Assembly (NCBI GenBank): GCA_023101725.1
Contig: JALJCO010000034.1
Location: forward strand, 62,001 to 126,000
From: Atherinomorus stipes
Lineage: Eukaryota > Chordata > Actinopteri > Atheriniformes > Atherinidae
Direction of reading: 5' to 3'
DNA: 64,000 bases
Shown here: in pieces, positions 43,076 to 54,754 of the stretch
How the letters are laid out: every line of letters begins with the position of its first letter
How positions within the stretch are numbered: position 1 is the first letter of the stretch
Position numbers and translations under genes: made by a program
Notes under the pieces: generated by a model
The model's database searches: none
Told to the model about the DNA's origin: nothing
The model's input: only the letters and a program-made list of their open reading frames with translations

Positions 43076-46000
43076 GAGATATTTTCTGGTCATATTGGAA
43101 ACTTTTAGAGACTGACGTGAAAGAATGTATCATTTACTACGTGCCGCTGCAGGCCCCTCCCCCTCCCCTAATATTATAGCTTCTTAAATTGCTGATGACA
43201 AGACCGTAACTTCAAGTAATTTTGCCATACAACAACACACCAAGACAAAATCAGTAGTTCTGTGCAGTTAGAAGTTAATCAGACGTGTATTTACGTAAAT
43301 ATCCGATGTTTAGGAGGCTTGGCTAAATTCTAATAGCTTTTTCAGTCGTTAACCTAGCCGCCATGATGTGGCGTTGGGGTTGCAGTCCGCCCATTGAGTT
43401 ACATGTATAATCTAAGCTGTGGAAAACATGAAAGATGCTCCAGAACAGCTAGATTAGAACTGGTTTGTGTGGTGGGATCTTAAGCCAGTTCAGAAAAGTG
43501 TGATAATGCTGAGGAATTTGGGGAAATCACATTTTACAAGCTAGAACCAGAGTAGAACTGTAGTCAGTTGCCTACAGTCTGTCTCCCAGCCCTCAGGTCC
43601 ACTGGTTCTGCTAAAAGCCTGGGAGACCACACCGAGGAAACTCAGAACTGTAAGGAGCGACCCAGAACAGCACAAGCAGACCCACAACTGTAAAGGAGCT
43701 GCACTGGTTTGACATTAGAGCCAGGCATGACAGAGACAAGGCACTCGTTCCCTGCGTTGGCCCGTGGCTAACGGCTAATGGCGGTAAATAATTAGTCTTT
43801 TAAAAATGAGAAGATAGCAATTTACATGGTTCCAGTGGAGTTTTAAATAGTTCCCGTTTCTAAGGATGAAGATGGAGGGAAGGATGCATCTTTGGAAGCA
43901 GCTGGAGGAGATCTGATGACCGGAGACGTCCTCATATAACCTCACCGCAGCTGTATGACTGATGTGATGAAGCAACGATGGTTGGAAGAAGAATATTCCA
44001 GAGGACATGATCGCAGTTTCATTGTGTTAGAAGACTCAATGCTTTGGTGCCTGAAGCTCCAGTAAACAGACGCTGTAGACAGGAGAGACGAGCAGACGAG
44101 CTCCTACCGCTGCTACTGTTTCCCAGTGAGTCCAACTCTGACCTGCTTCTTTATCCTCTTCAAAAATAAAATTCTAAATCTGTAGGAAACTTATATACTA
44201 ATGCTGTACTTACGAGCTTTTAACCATTAACTGTCAATACAATTTGAAGGCTGAGTTGTTACTGTTTGTCTGTAAAACTGGAAAAGGAACTTAAAAACCG
44301 CAATGAAGCCATTAACTTCAATGTTAAATCGCTGAGAGACTCTTGGCAGACGTTACATCCGGTTTCGCTCACAGCGCCCAGTCTGGTCATATGTGCTGAA
44401 AAGCAGCCATGTTTTCTAATAACTCATCTATGCAGCTACGCTTGTTTCTGTTAGATTATCATGAAGAACGGTTTGGTTTATAAAACATGGCAAACAATGT
44501 CAAAAACTGGTCATCGCACTTTAATGCTTCTGTCCTGATTTTGCACAGTTTTGAACCATGAGCGAGGTGAACAGTGTAGTTTGAACTGTAAGCCCCGCCC
44601 CTAACTGTTTCTCCCAGTGAGAACGCTCCTGCTCTCCCTTATACTCTCCTCCCACTCCATATGCATGAAATAATGTGCACATTTCTTGCTCATGCACAAG
44701 AAAAACTTGCATCTTCCACTGAATTTCTTGTTTTGGTTGCAGTAAATGGCTGCAAATCAGCTAAATGACTTCTCTGTCATTAATTCATAATCCGGTAGCT
44801 TACCATACTACAGTTATGTACACAGATGCGCAATTTGATGTGTTATGATGTTGACGGTGACATTACAACATGACAACCTAATAAAGTACCTAACCGGTTA
44901 CTGCAGGTGAAAGTGGTGTGATGTAAAGCTTGAACGCGTTACATAAATGTCATTGTGTAATTTATACGGTAAACCAGCAGAGGTAGCGCCATGAGCCAGG
45001 ACACATAAAATGCTACTAAGAAAGTGATTTAACAAATACCTGTCTAATCGGATTACAGCCAGGTTTCAGTCCGTTCTGTCCAAAATCTAGCTGCTCTCTA
45101 CCCTCAGTACAAATCCACCGAGATTTACATAAACTTTTATTCCTTCTTTGGTCTCTCCTGCGTTTTAAGTCTCTCTTCTCCTCAGTTTTGATCCTTTCAG
45201 GCTGTGTCAGCAGTAACAGCCGGCAGAAGTTTCACAACTTTCCCTTTGGTAAACGCCATGCAGTTCTATTTACAAGTGTTGCCATGCACGAGCTGGGGAG
45301 GGTGCCCCTCGTTAGGAAGCGTTGTTAGCGGCCGATTGGAAACCGGAACTTCTGTAGAATGAACTCCATTGACTGGTAGCAACCGTGTTTACGGGAGTTG
45401 GGGATGCTGCGCATGCAAGCTGCCATTGCTACTCATGCTTTGCCTGTGATTGGCCTGTACTTTTGCAGCATGTAATTCTCCTATGGGATGCCGCCTAGTC
45501 AGTCCTTTGATGTGAAATGTCATTTGTACTTGATCAGAGTGTGCAGGTCACGAATTGTAATTGGAAAAAATCTCAAGTTAATTAGTTCACTTTCATCAAG
45601 TGGTGTAATTGGAACCGCCAGATTTCAGCAACTACGCTAAGCTAAGCTAAAGTCAGTGCTGCCCGATTCAGAGAATGTCTGGGTCGACTAGAAAACGCTT
45701 CTGCCCACTTGTTCAACTCAGGGGATTGTGGGGGGAAGGCTCAATTTCACCCACGGGTGGCATATGCCAGTAAGAGTTTGACAATATTGGCATATCGGAT
45801 ACCAAAAAAAAAAAAAAAAAAAAAACAATATCGTACATCTCTTATATAATAATTCCTTTAATTCACTGATGGCTGACATTATAAGAAAAACAAATCTCGC
45901 ATGGAGATCTTTCATGGTCTCAGAACGTCTCCAAAGGGGGATAAATTAAATGAATGCAAACATTTGGTATAACCATGCTGCATTATGCATTTATAAAACA

Positions 46001-46790
46001 CCACACAGCTACCTTACTGAATATAGTGGTGGGGGGTGGGGGGGGGGGGGCCGGGGCGGTCTGTCGCTTCCGCCCCGTGGCGCCCGCCGGGGGGGCTGGG
46101 GACAGATAACAAAAAATAAATAAATAAAAATTCAGCTGTAAATTTTGATTCTGTCTTCTTGGAGCATCAAATCCTTCACATGTAATGAAGCATCTTCCGA
46201 TTATAAAAGGCACACCTGAATGAACTCACGACAAGTGTTTCCACGCAACAGAACAAAGATGCATTTGATCAAATTAGGAGCCTGTGAGCAGATCTGGTTG
46301 GACGCCCTCTCAGCTGCAGGAAGAGGTGGGAACAAACACACTGCTCTCCCAATTAGGTGAATTTAGAAACCGTAAACATGAAACTAAAGAGATAATGAGC
46401 CCACGGTGTTGAGACACCGCGCCCCCTCTTTCTGTCCACAGGAAGAACCAACTGTTGGGCCTAATTTGACAGTTTAACAAAAACACGTATGAATGCTGAG
46501 GAGTGACCTTGAAGCTTGTATGAACAGACCCTGTCTGTTGTTTTCTCTCTCTCTCTTTTGAAATTATCTCTCCCATCTATTGTTTACCTAATCGTGCAGT
46601 TAGATGGCTGTCAGGACAATCTGACAGAGAGCAAAGATGTGTTTGAATACACGTAAATCCACAATTGTTTGGAGTTTTGTGAGAGATTTGGCCGCTTCTA
46701 AACAACATTTTCACACTTGGATGACAGAACATTTCATGTGTTTTATTAGGCGTGGAAATGCGGCCAAGCGTAGCTAACATCCGTCTTCTT
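43076..46790. other. Unassigned sequence, with one G-rich patch
   Basis: No gene is supported over about 3.7 kb. A G-rich patch with runs up to 12 lies at about 46027-46100, next to a GC-rich segment. An A21 run near 45804-45824 is followed by acaatatcgtacatctct, which resembles the end of the agggatgtccgat hAT class, so a hAT fragment may be present. At 45193-45250 a short frame ends in KFHNFPF, vaguely THAP-like. Confidence 0.4.
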
Positions 46791-46859
46791 TATGCTCTCC
46801 TCTTCAGCCCCGTTGGCTCAAAGCAAGACTATACAACTATGGAAATAAAGACCTTCCTT

Positions 46860-47005
46860 AAAGCTGGCTTATGAAAGGTGACAGGGCTAGTAGGTCGCTG
46901 CCCGCAACTTCTGGAACCCCCTTATGAAACACGTGCGTGACACCACTGACCCCACCACTTTCAAATCACAGTTAAAGGCATTATAGAAGATGTTTCTTTC
47001 AAAAA
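46860..47005 (+). repeat. Possible LINE/SINE 3' fragment
   Basis: The phrase cgcaacttctggaaccccct, then actttcaaatcacagttaaa, recalls the WN-L-P...FK--LK end of L2-like ORFs. It is short and weakly supported. Confidence 0.25.
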
Positions 47006-47524
47006 GTTTTGCAATATTCGGTAAAACTGGGTTCACTACCCCATACGCTATGATTAATTAAAAGCTTTAAATATATAAATATAATTATACATCAGCTGTG
47101 AAAGTAATGGGGCTGAAAAAATATCCGCCAGTCATCTCTGCATTCCTTAACTTTTTCATTTGTCTACTGGCTCGTCAATCACTTTTACTGCTGTAGGGGT
47201 AATAAGCGAGACTGATCAATGAGTGATTGATTGGCGAAAGAAATGCTGTGACCCGGAAGCTGCGCACACTCGTCTGACGTTTCCAACAGGTAGCTAACAT
47301 CATTCTGCTAGCAGTTAGCGACGTTCAGACAACGACATCTGTTTACTTGCGTTTGTGACGATACCTGCTGTCTGCTAAATATCGGAGTGGCTCGTTCACG
47401 TTATTCTGTGGCCGGAGGAGGGAGCAATGAATCTAGCAGGCATGTGCATTATTCAAAAACTCGCTAACAGTCTCTGCTTTCTTAAATGCCGAAACATCTT
47501 CTATAAACATCTTCTAGAACGCCT

Positions 47525-48105
47525 TTTCACCTGGACCTTATTTCTAGGAGTTAATACATGTTTTTTCACTCACCGGTAAAATTTCTGTATCATTTTGACT
47601 CCTTCGGCGTACATCCATATAATCAGAGAGACAAGGCAGCCTCTATACTATATAAGGCATTATCGACAGTAAAACTCCTTGATTTTTGTTTATACTTTAA
47701 GTAGAATGAAAGAACAAACAAGTACTCTTGTCCTGTGATTTCAGATTTAGCTTTCTGTTAGTTATCAGGGTGTTCTCCACACTTTTCGGGGCTGTGCGTT
47801 CATGATGCGCGCTTCCGTAATACAGCTGAGAAGAGCAGCTCGCTACCCAGACAACAACAAAAACACAATTCGCGAAGCTCTGAACTCCCAGGACAATAGT
47901 ACTCATTTGTTCGTTCATTCTACTTAAAGCATTGATGAAATCAAGGAGTTTTATTGCAGATTATGTCTTATATAGTGACTGCCCTGTCTCTGCCATTTTA
48001 CAGGATGTACACCAAAGGGCAACTCAACGTAATATCTTCCGAAGGAGTCAAAGTGATGCAGAAACAAGGTCCAGGTTGAAATAAAAGTAAATTATCCTTC
48101 AAAAC
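47525..48105. mobile_element. Foldback element family FB, copy A
   Basis: Long imperfect inverted arms (about 47529-47755 and 47875-48090) share ctggaccttatttctagg, tttgactccttcgg, aaaactccttgattt, tttaagtagaatga and their complements. A loop of about 120 bp separates them. The family is repeated at 53694-54337 with the loop in the opposite orientation. No gene is seen. The arms end in a cctttaa/ttaaagg-like terminus that is degraded here. Confidence 0.8.
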
Positions 48106-48757
48106 ACCAGTTTCATCTGCCTGCAGTACACCCGCTCAAACTTGTTAACTTTTTAAACTTAATTCTGGTCTGTATCTTATTTGAATAAGTCTATTTTCTA
48201 CTTTTTCATATCTTTATATCAGTTTTGAGATCTTCTGAAAGCACTATATAAAAAATTATCAATACTATTAACATTATTATTATTATTTGTACCAGTAGTT
48301 GTAGTTGTAGTAAGTTTAATAAATTTCTGTTTAAAGAGCCATTTGTTGAAAGCGTAATTATTATTTTAAGGATTTTGTTTATGCACAAAAAGCAACATTT
48401 ATAATCTACAGTGAATTGAGTGAGAGATGAATTTAAGTCCAGGTAGATGATAATGTAAAGCTCACAAAGTAACCATGAAATTATTTTCATAAAACTGAAC
48501 TGATTTCAAAATATGTTTGTGTGGCTAAATTAAATTCAAGGCCCAGTATGTAAAGAATTTTGAATCTAGATCAAAATGATCTGGATTTCCAAATCCCTGG
48601 ATTCAGGCATAGATCTCAGATTGATATGTGGGTATTTCAAAACTTTGTTGGGTTGAATCAGAATGATCCTGATCCTGTTCGATGGAGACTTACAAATCTG
48701 TCCCTCCCACTGGATTATAGACAGGAAACAGGAAATGATGACATAAAGAACTGGGGT
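48106..48757. other. Unassigned AT-rich sequence
   Basis: It contains short TTA/TTG microsatellite bits near 48272-48312 and no recognisable element or gene. Confidence 0.4.
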
Positions 48758-48830
48758 CTGTTGCACGAAGCAGGTTTAATGAAAACCCTGAGTTGTTTAA
48801 CCCTGAAATTAGGGAAACTCTGGGTCTGTC
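48758..48830. repeat. Terminal fragment of a DNA-transposon-like repeat
   Basis: ggtctgttgcacgaagcagg, then tttaatgaaaaccctgagtt, matches the start of the repeat at 57926 (ggtccgtttcatgaagcagg). The rest is lost in the G-rich tract. Confidence 0.5.
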
Positions 48831-50420
48831 CCAAAGGGGGGGGGGGTGGGGGTGGCGGGTGAGGGGAGGCCGTGGCGTGTGGGGGGGGGTAGGTGATAAT
48901 GGGGGAAAAGTGGGGGGGGGTGGATGAGTTTGGTTTGTGGGCTGTGCCGGGTGGGGGGGGGGGTGGAGTGGTTGTGTGGGGGTGGGTGGGGGGGGGAAAT
49001 AGGTGAAGAGAGGGTTGTGGCGGTGGGGCCGCCTGGGGTGGTTGGCGAAATGAAATAGGGGTAGGGGGGTGTAATGGGGGGGGGGGGGGGGGGGGTTGCG
49101 CGGGGGGGGGGAAAAATAGTGGGGGGGGGGGGGGTGGGGGGGGGGGGAGGGAATGGGGGTGCGTTTTTTTTTTGGGACCCGGAATGGGGGGTAGATGGGG
49201 AAAAAAAAAAAAATAAAAAGAAGTGGGGGGGGGGGGGGGGGGGTGGTGGGGGTGGGGGGGATGAAGAGGCGGGGGGAATGGGGGGGGGGGGTGGGCCGGG
49301 GGGGGTAAGGGGGCGGGGGGGCTCGGCGTCGGGTGGGGGTGTGGAGGTGTGTATAAAAGTCTTGGCTTGCTGGTTGTTTTTAGTGGAGGTGTGTGGGGGG
49401 GGGTTTGCTATGTGAAGGTGCGTTGTGTGTGTTTGGGAATAGGATCGATTAAAATGTAGGGTGAGCAACATAAAGAAGAAACAAAAAATGAAGGTTTAAA
49501 AATGAATAATTTGATATAAAATTTTTGTGGGCTGGTTCCCAAAAATTTCTGTTTTGGGGGGTGTTTTTGGCTGGTGTGTTGTTTTGTGAACTTGTGAGAG
49601 TTTGGTTTTGTATGATTGATAAAAGTAATGTTGGTTGGTCTTGAGTTTGCTCCTGTGCTTCTTTTTTAAAATCTTCGTGGGGCCGGGCGGTGCTGGGGCG
49701 CCGTGGTTGCGGGTGGCGTGGGTAGGGTGTGATGTGTGCGTGTGTGCGTTTTTTTTTTCTCGTCTGTTCTGATATGGGTTAATGGTTTGGTTTTAGGTCT
49801 GTAAAAGAGGGGGGATGGGTTTTAGGGGGGATGATTTTGTGTTTTTATTTGGGGGGTGCCTCCCCTCCCGTGGTTTGCCGGATAGTGTTTTTGAGTGTTT
49901 TGTGTCAGTCTCTGCTTCCATGGGGTTGTGAATTGGGTTGTTTTGTTTGAGAGATGGTTTGGACTGATTTTTGGCCCAGTGTTTGTTTGGGTAAATGGTA
50001 AGGTGATATCTGTCCAAGAAAGTGGGGTTCAAGATGTGCTTTTTTTCTGTTGTCATGCACTTTCCCTTCAAGAGATAGGTTTTGTTTTTGCCCTGTTTTT
50101 TCCCAAAGATTTTTTTCTTTTTGGAGTGAGGGATTTGAGAAATGTGACTGTTTTTTTTTAAGGTGTCATACTGTGTTTTTCTCCTCTAATTATTTAAATG
50201 TATTATAGTTGGGTGGGAGGAAATTTATGGTTTTTTCTTTTTGTTGCGGAGATCGTAAGAGAGCGTCTGTGGGGTCCGAGGAAGTAGTAAAATAAAGTTT
50301 TATGGAAGGGGTGAAGGAAATGATGAGTGATAAAAGTAGGGGGGGGGGGGAGTAAAGGGTGGTTGATGAATATAGGGGGGTTGCGTGAGTTACAAGTGTT
50401 GTGTGGGTGTGTGTCGGCGC
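48831..50420. repeat. Strand-asymmetric G/T-rich tract of doubtful sequence quality
   Basis: About 0.65 kb of long G runs (up to about 19) is followed by about 0.95 kb in which G and T dominate and C is scarce. The start and end are abrupt, and normal composition returns at about 50420. The - strand shows long proline-rich frames that are compositional artefacts. Either this is low-confidence assembly consensus or a real G-quadruplex-prone region; the abruptness favours the former. Confidence 0.7.
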
Positions 50421-50951
50421 AAAAAGATATAGTCGCGCCTCCTCCTGATAAATATTCCCTGGGCGGTAACTGTCCTCCTGTGGAGCATCAAAAACTGCTA
50501 AATTTCTGGGGCAACTCAGCACGGCTATCTCCCCACTCCTCCTCCTCGTTGTCGGAGTACCTGCCATGGTCTTTCTGTGGCCGGTAATCAGCTGCCTTCA
50601 GCTGTTAGCATCATTGAAGTACCGGCTACAAAGAAACATGCTATGTTGTTTATTATAAAGTTCGGCCCTTCACCCGGCGAATTGCTTTGATCCATTTCTT
50701 CATTAGTATCACTTCAGTCAGGAATTCATTAAAATTTAAGTAATGTTGGCGTTTGTTTAATTTACGAAGTGGAACAGAGTGGGGACATTGAATTCAGCTA
50801 CTGTTGAACTGTCCCGGAAGAGAAGCGGCTAAATGTTTCAAGTTCCGGAAACCGGAACATGGAAGCGTGATAATCCCCTATTGTGCGCACTTCTGGAGCC
50901 ATCGCTTTCCAGAAACCACTTCCCTACTCTTCATTCAGCACAGCGCATGGT
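50421..50951. other. Unassigned sequence
   Basis: Normal composition. No element or gene is supported. It ends at the hAT target duplication gctgcagc (50952-50959). Confidence 0.4.
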
Positions 50952-51068
50952 GCTGCAGCTAGGGATGGGTACCGAAATCGGCACTTTTATTGGTACCTAC
51001 CGAACTCCGTCGGTACCACCGGTTACCAACTCACGTAAAATCAAACGGTACCATGTTTCGGTACCTAA

Positions 51069-51374
51069 ATGCATCCTTTTCAATGTGAGGTAGTGGAAGA
51101 GTTTGTTATTTCTGTGCCGCACGTGAACGTTGCATCGCAGCATGACATCAGCAGCAGCGGCCGCATGCTCAGTCAGAAGCATTCCTGCTTCACTTCTCTA
51201 AAACATCAAGTTCGCTGCATTATTTGTGATGCCAGCGGTGGGAACACGTCTGATCTGAGGAAGCAGCGGATTAAACACAATATTCTTTTCAAAGCTCCGT
51301 TCCCGTCGCGTCCGCAGCCCGCAGAAAAAAAGAGGGAGAAGTCCGTCAGCGCCTCGGCGGCTGAACAGATGTAA
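51069..51374 (+). pseudogene. hAT transposase N-terminus, BED-zinc-finger remnant
   Basis: The frame reads VRCIICDASGGNTSDLRKQ, then RIKH: a C-x2-C pair, the N-T-S-x-L-R signature and a basic histidine-containing end. This is the BED finger that hAT transposases use to bind DNA. It is followed by a basic region and a stop at 51372-51374; the catalytic domain is absent. Confidence 0.65.
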
Positions 51375-51799
51375 TCGGGGGCAGATAATAACCAGCAGGG
51401 TTCACAAACTGCCGTTCAAGAACTTAATACGATGTGATTATTTACTGAGTTTACCATCAACCAAGACAGTAAACCAGATCTGGAGCGACGCGCATGTCAC
51501 GTCTCTCCCTCCCTCCCTCTGTCGCGTCCCACATCTTTATTAAATTCTTCATCACAGCGGAGTTTCCGCACGCGAGTGCACCAGCCACCATACTTACATC
51601 TGATAAATAAGAGTCTGCGTCTCTCTGAAACAGCTTGTCTGGTTTAACCAGCACGGCAGAAACTGTCTGCATCAAGTTAGTAACCTGATCCCTGCAGCAG
51701 GATTACAGCCTCCAGACCTGCGCAAAACGCCGCCACAAAATCAGTTTAGTGTCGGAGAATATTCCATCTTTTTTCTCATTAAATTATTCTGTCATTATT

Positions 51800-52085
51800 A
51801 TTATTTCGTCTGGAACAAACTCCCAGAAAGTCTCAGATCAGCTGAAACACTTGTTCTCAGCATTCACATAGATTTTACTCTAAAGTTCAAATCTTCACGG
51901 CTCTATGCTCTCTTTTTAATCTTAAATATTTTTAATGTTTATCATTTTAAAATCATACTTCTACTTTTTGTTCTTAATCATATTCCCTTTTACACCCCGC
52001 TGCAATGCTTATGGTTTATCTAAAGCACTTTGAATTTTCCTGTAGGCTACATGAAATGTGCTGTATAAAAAACTTGAGGAAACCG
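51800..52085 (+). repeat. LINE 3' tail inside the hAT element
   Basis: The text cgtctggaacaaactcccag, then aagtctcagatcagctgaaa, and the ending atgaaatgtgctgtataaaa is the usual 3' end of L2/Rex-like LINEs and of SINEs using that tail. It lies wholly within the hAT interior, so it inserted there or was captured. Confidence 0.6.
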
Positions 52086-52296
52086 TTAAGTTTCCCTGTT
52101 ACCAGACGCTCTGACATCATAGAGACACAGCTGGATTTTGCTTTAATATAGTATTAAAAAATACTATGTTGAGAATGAGAAATAAATCTGTTATTGCCAT
52201 ATAAACATACATAAAAGTACCGGTACCGATTCACAGGTACCAAAAGTTGGTACCGTATCGATTCAAATGTGAAAGGTACCCATCCCTAGCTGCAGC

Positions 52297-52877
52297 TGAG
52301 CTTGGCTTTACTCAGCGCGTCACACACTGGCACGCAGATACAGACACACCAGCACTCCAAACACTCCGAAAACCTGCAAAAGTTCTGCAACATGTCTTCA
52401 AAATGGGTTTAGAAGAGGAAGTTTTCCTACTGTGGGTCTGTTATGGGACAAGTGCAGCTCAAAATCTCGACTCCTGATGATGATTGCATGTTAATTCATC
52501 TGTTTACCTGAACCTGCCTTCGCTGAGGCTGGTGGGGCAGGTGAAGAGGCTGAGAGAGGAAGTACAGGGAGATGGAGATGACGGGTATAGGCTGAGACAA
52601 TAATGCCTATAAAATGATTTACATGGTTTGAAGGAGCCTACAGGAGCATGCACACACACAGAGCACACAGTGCTGTTGTCTCATTATGAGGGAGCACATG
52701 CAGTTTGTCTGAGCATGAATATCTAATTAGCTTGCCTCCCTTGTTCACCTACTTCATCATGTTATATGTTATCTGTTAGTGGAAACCAATACGCCGGCCT
52801 CCATCAGCTCTATATAACCATTAGTGTCTTTGCTAGCTGTCATGTTGCTTTTTTTTTTGTCATGTTGCGATATTCAG
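52297..52877. other. Unassigned sequence ending at a splice acceptor
   Basis: No element is recognised. The last bases (tgcttttttttttgtcatgt, then tgcgatattcag) form a usable acceptor for the exon candidate that follows. Confidence 0.35.
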
Positions 52878-52941
52878 CGCTTACTCTGCCAATAATGCAA
52901 GTGTAGAAGAAAAGCTGAGGAAGGAAAAGAAACCATTGCTG
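52878..52941 (+). other. Candidate host coding exon, 64 bp
   Basis: An acceptor (gcgatattcag) and a consensus donor (ttgctg|gtaagta at 52942) bound a segment open in one frame: AYSANNASVEEKLRKEKK, then PLL. That hydrophilic, charged sequence looks like real protein. The exon ends between codons, the same phase at which the candidate at 62232 begins. The gene is not recognised. Confidence 0.35.
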
Positions 52942-53094
52942 GTAAGTAGTAGACAAAATGCTATAAAAACTTTATTAAAAGAAAATAAAGTCCTAAAATG
53001 GCTCTGGTGACAGCATCTGGCTGCATCTCCAATGCCTGTGCCTCTCGGTAGCAATGTGCCCAATGAAATGAGACACCAAGGCATGCACCGCGGA

Positions 53095-53356
53095 GTTTGT
53101 GTTGGCATAATAATAACACCAATAACATATACTTTATCAATCCCAATTAGGAAATTTGTTCTCTGCATTTAAACCATCTCAGGTTGAACCGGAGAGCAGT
53201 GGACAGCCAATTGCAGTGCCCAGGGAGCAGTTAGTGGGGGTGAAGGACATTGCTCAGGGATCCATGGTGGTTCACCTAAGTCAGGGACTCAAACCCGTGT
53301 CTGTCACAGTGCTGCGCCAAAGCCTGTGATATTACCACTAGGCTACTCACTACCCT
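53095..53356 (-). mobile_element. tRNA-derived SINE, copy 2 (inverted)
   Basis: On the - strand it has the B-box-like gggtttgagtccctgac (53281-53297), the caatgtccttcacccccact / aactgctccctggg core and gtttaaatgcagagaac, then a tail gattgataaagtatatgtta. It is the same family as the copies at 13.8 and 54.4 kb but more diverged, with another tail. Confidence 0.75.
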
Positions 53357-53445
53357 AATGATATGGGGCGACATGGGAATTGTGAACAACACAAAAAGAG
53401 GCTTCGGTTTGTGCAGATGACATACGTGGTGGTCTGAGTATCACG

Positions 53446-53700
53446 TAAGAAGTGTTCGGAAGTCACTACATTAAAGTTGACAGACATTTATCCGAGCTGA
53501 AAATACAAGCACAGAAAGATCCTCTGACATATTGGGCACAGAAATCATCAGTATTATCAGCTTTCCCACCGATATATGTACTCCTGCATCCCATGCCCAA
53601 TGACAGAGATCATTTGATGAAGACCATTTGTCTAAAAAGAAGTCACCTCAACATCAGCACTGTGAAGAAGCTCATATTCCTCAATAAACAGATTTAAATG
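53446..53700 (+). pseudogene. hAT transposase C-terminal (dimerisation) fragment
   Basis: The open frame reads ...DPLTYWAQKSSVLSAFPP..., then KRSHLNISTVKKLIFLNKQI. The D-P-L-x-Y-W and V-x-x-L-I-F-L-N-K motifs are the conserved C-terminal dimerisation region of hAT transposases. The rest of the gene is not in the window nearby. The foldback copy B starts at its very end. Confidence 0.75.
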
Positions 53701-54337
53701 GTAACTTTCTTTTTTTTCAACCTGGACCTTATTTCTAGGAGTTTAAATGTGTTTTTTGATTCACCGGTACAATTTCTGCAAAACTTTGACTTCTTTGGAA
53801 GATACTACATTGAGTCGCCCTTCAGCGTACAATATATAATGGCAGAGATGGGGCAGCTTCTCTGTAAGTCATTATCTGCAGCAAAAACTCCTTCATTTCA
53901 TCAATGCTTTAAGTGGAATAAACAAACGAATGAGTACTATTGTCCTGTGAGTTCAGAGTTTTGCAAATTGTGTTTTTGTTGTTGTCTGGGTGGCGAGCTG
54001 CTCTTCTCAACTGTTCTTCGGAAACACGCATCATGAACGTGCAGCCCCGAAAAGTGTGTAGAACTACCTGATAACTAATGGAAAGCTAAATTTGGACTTA
54101 CAGGACAATAGTACTCATTTGTTCATTCGTTCTACTTCAAGGAGAAAATCAAGGATTTTTACTGCAGATAATGTGTTATGTAGAGGCTGCCCTGTCTCCG
54201 CCATCATACTGGATGCACGACTCAACATAATATCTTATGAAGGAGTCAAAGTGATGCAGAAACTTTACTGGTGAGTAAATGCACGTGTAAACTCCTAGAC
54301 ATAAGGTCCAGGTTGAAAAAAAAGAGTTATCCTTTAA
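53694..54337. mobile_element. Foldback element family FB, copy B
   Basis: The ends ttaaatggtaactttctttt (left) and the inverted right ttaaaggataactctttttt pair, followed by tttcaacctggaccttat on both arms. Arms of about 250 bp continue inward to caggacaatagtactcattt/its complement. The loop (about 53960-54080) is the reverse complement of copy A's loop. There is no gene; it is better preserved than copy A. Confidence 0.85.
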
Positions 54338-54427
54338 GCTCCATGTGTCCTCATGCATGCACTCAACACAAAAGTAATTCTCACTATCACAATAGTTAAT
54401 GCATTTTAAATATAAAGCAATACAATT

Positions 54428-54681
54428 GGGGCAGTGGATAGCCCAATAGTACTGTCGTGGGCTTGGGCGCGGAGGACCCGGGTTCGATTCCCCGACCCAA
54501 CTCCTGGGTGTACCATTGTGGACCCCTGAGCAAGGTCCTTAACCCCCCACCAACTGCTCCCCAGGCACTTCAAGTAGCAGCCCACTGCTCTCTGATACTC
54601 ACAGTACAGAGATGGGTGAAATGCAGAGCCCTAATTTTCCCTTGGGGATCATACAAGTATAACAAAAAAAAAAAAAAAAAA
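54428..54681 (+). mobile_element. tRNA-derived SINE, copy 3
   Basis: The head is tRNA-like, with a clear pol III B box (ggttcgattcc, 54481-54491). The family core (caaggtccttaaccccccac, tagcagcccactgctctctg, gagatgggtgaaatgcagag) follows, and it ends in a long A tail. This is the best preserved of the three copies. It is not a tRNA gene: the rest of the cloverleaf is absent. Confidence 0.85.
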
Positions 54682-54754
54682 ATATGACAAAGGAGGAATG
54701 CTGTCATTTAGTGTCCCATAGATCACACGCTGTGCTGAAAGGTGTTTGTCTCTA

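Larger units (their letters stand above)
50960..52288 (+). mobile_element. hAT-type element with BED-finger remnant
   Basis: Termini tagggatgggtacc are perfect inverted copies, and the ggtacc word recurs subterminally on both arms. Perfect 8-bp duplications gctgcagc lie at 50952-50959 and 52289-52296. The left interior keeps a coding remnant (51069-51374), and the right interior contains a LINE-type tail (about 51800-52085). Most of the transposase is missing. Confidence 0.9.

Noticed and set aside
46808..46876. Segment after a strong acceptor (tctcctcttcag)
   Set aside because: All three frames meet stops before the downstream donor, and the following sequence looks like a LINE fragment.
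48809..49471. 220-residue proline/histidine-rich open frame on the - strand
   Set aside because: It is produced by the G-rich tract on the + strand; it has no domain and the sequence there is doubtful.
54481..54491. tRNA gene suggested by a perfect B box
   Set aside because: Only the promoter-like head is present and the SINE core follows; no cloverleaf can be drawn.
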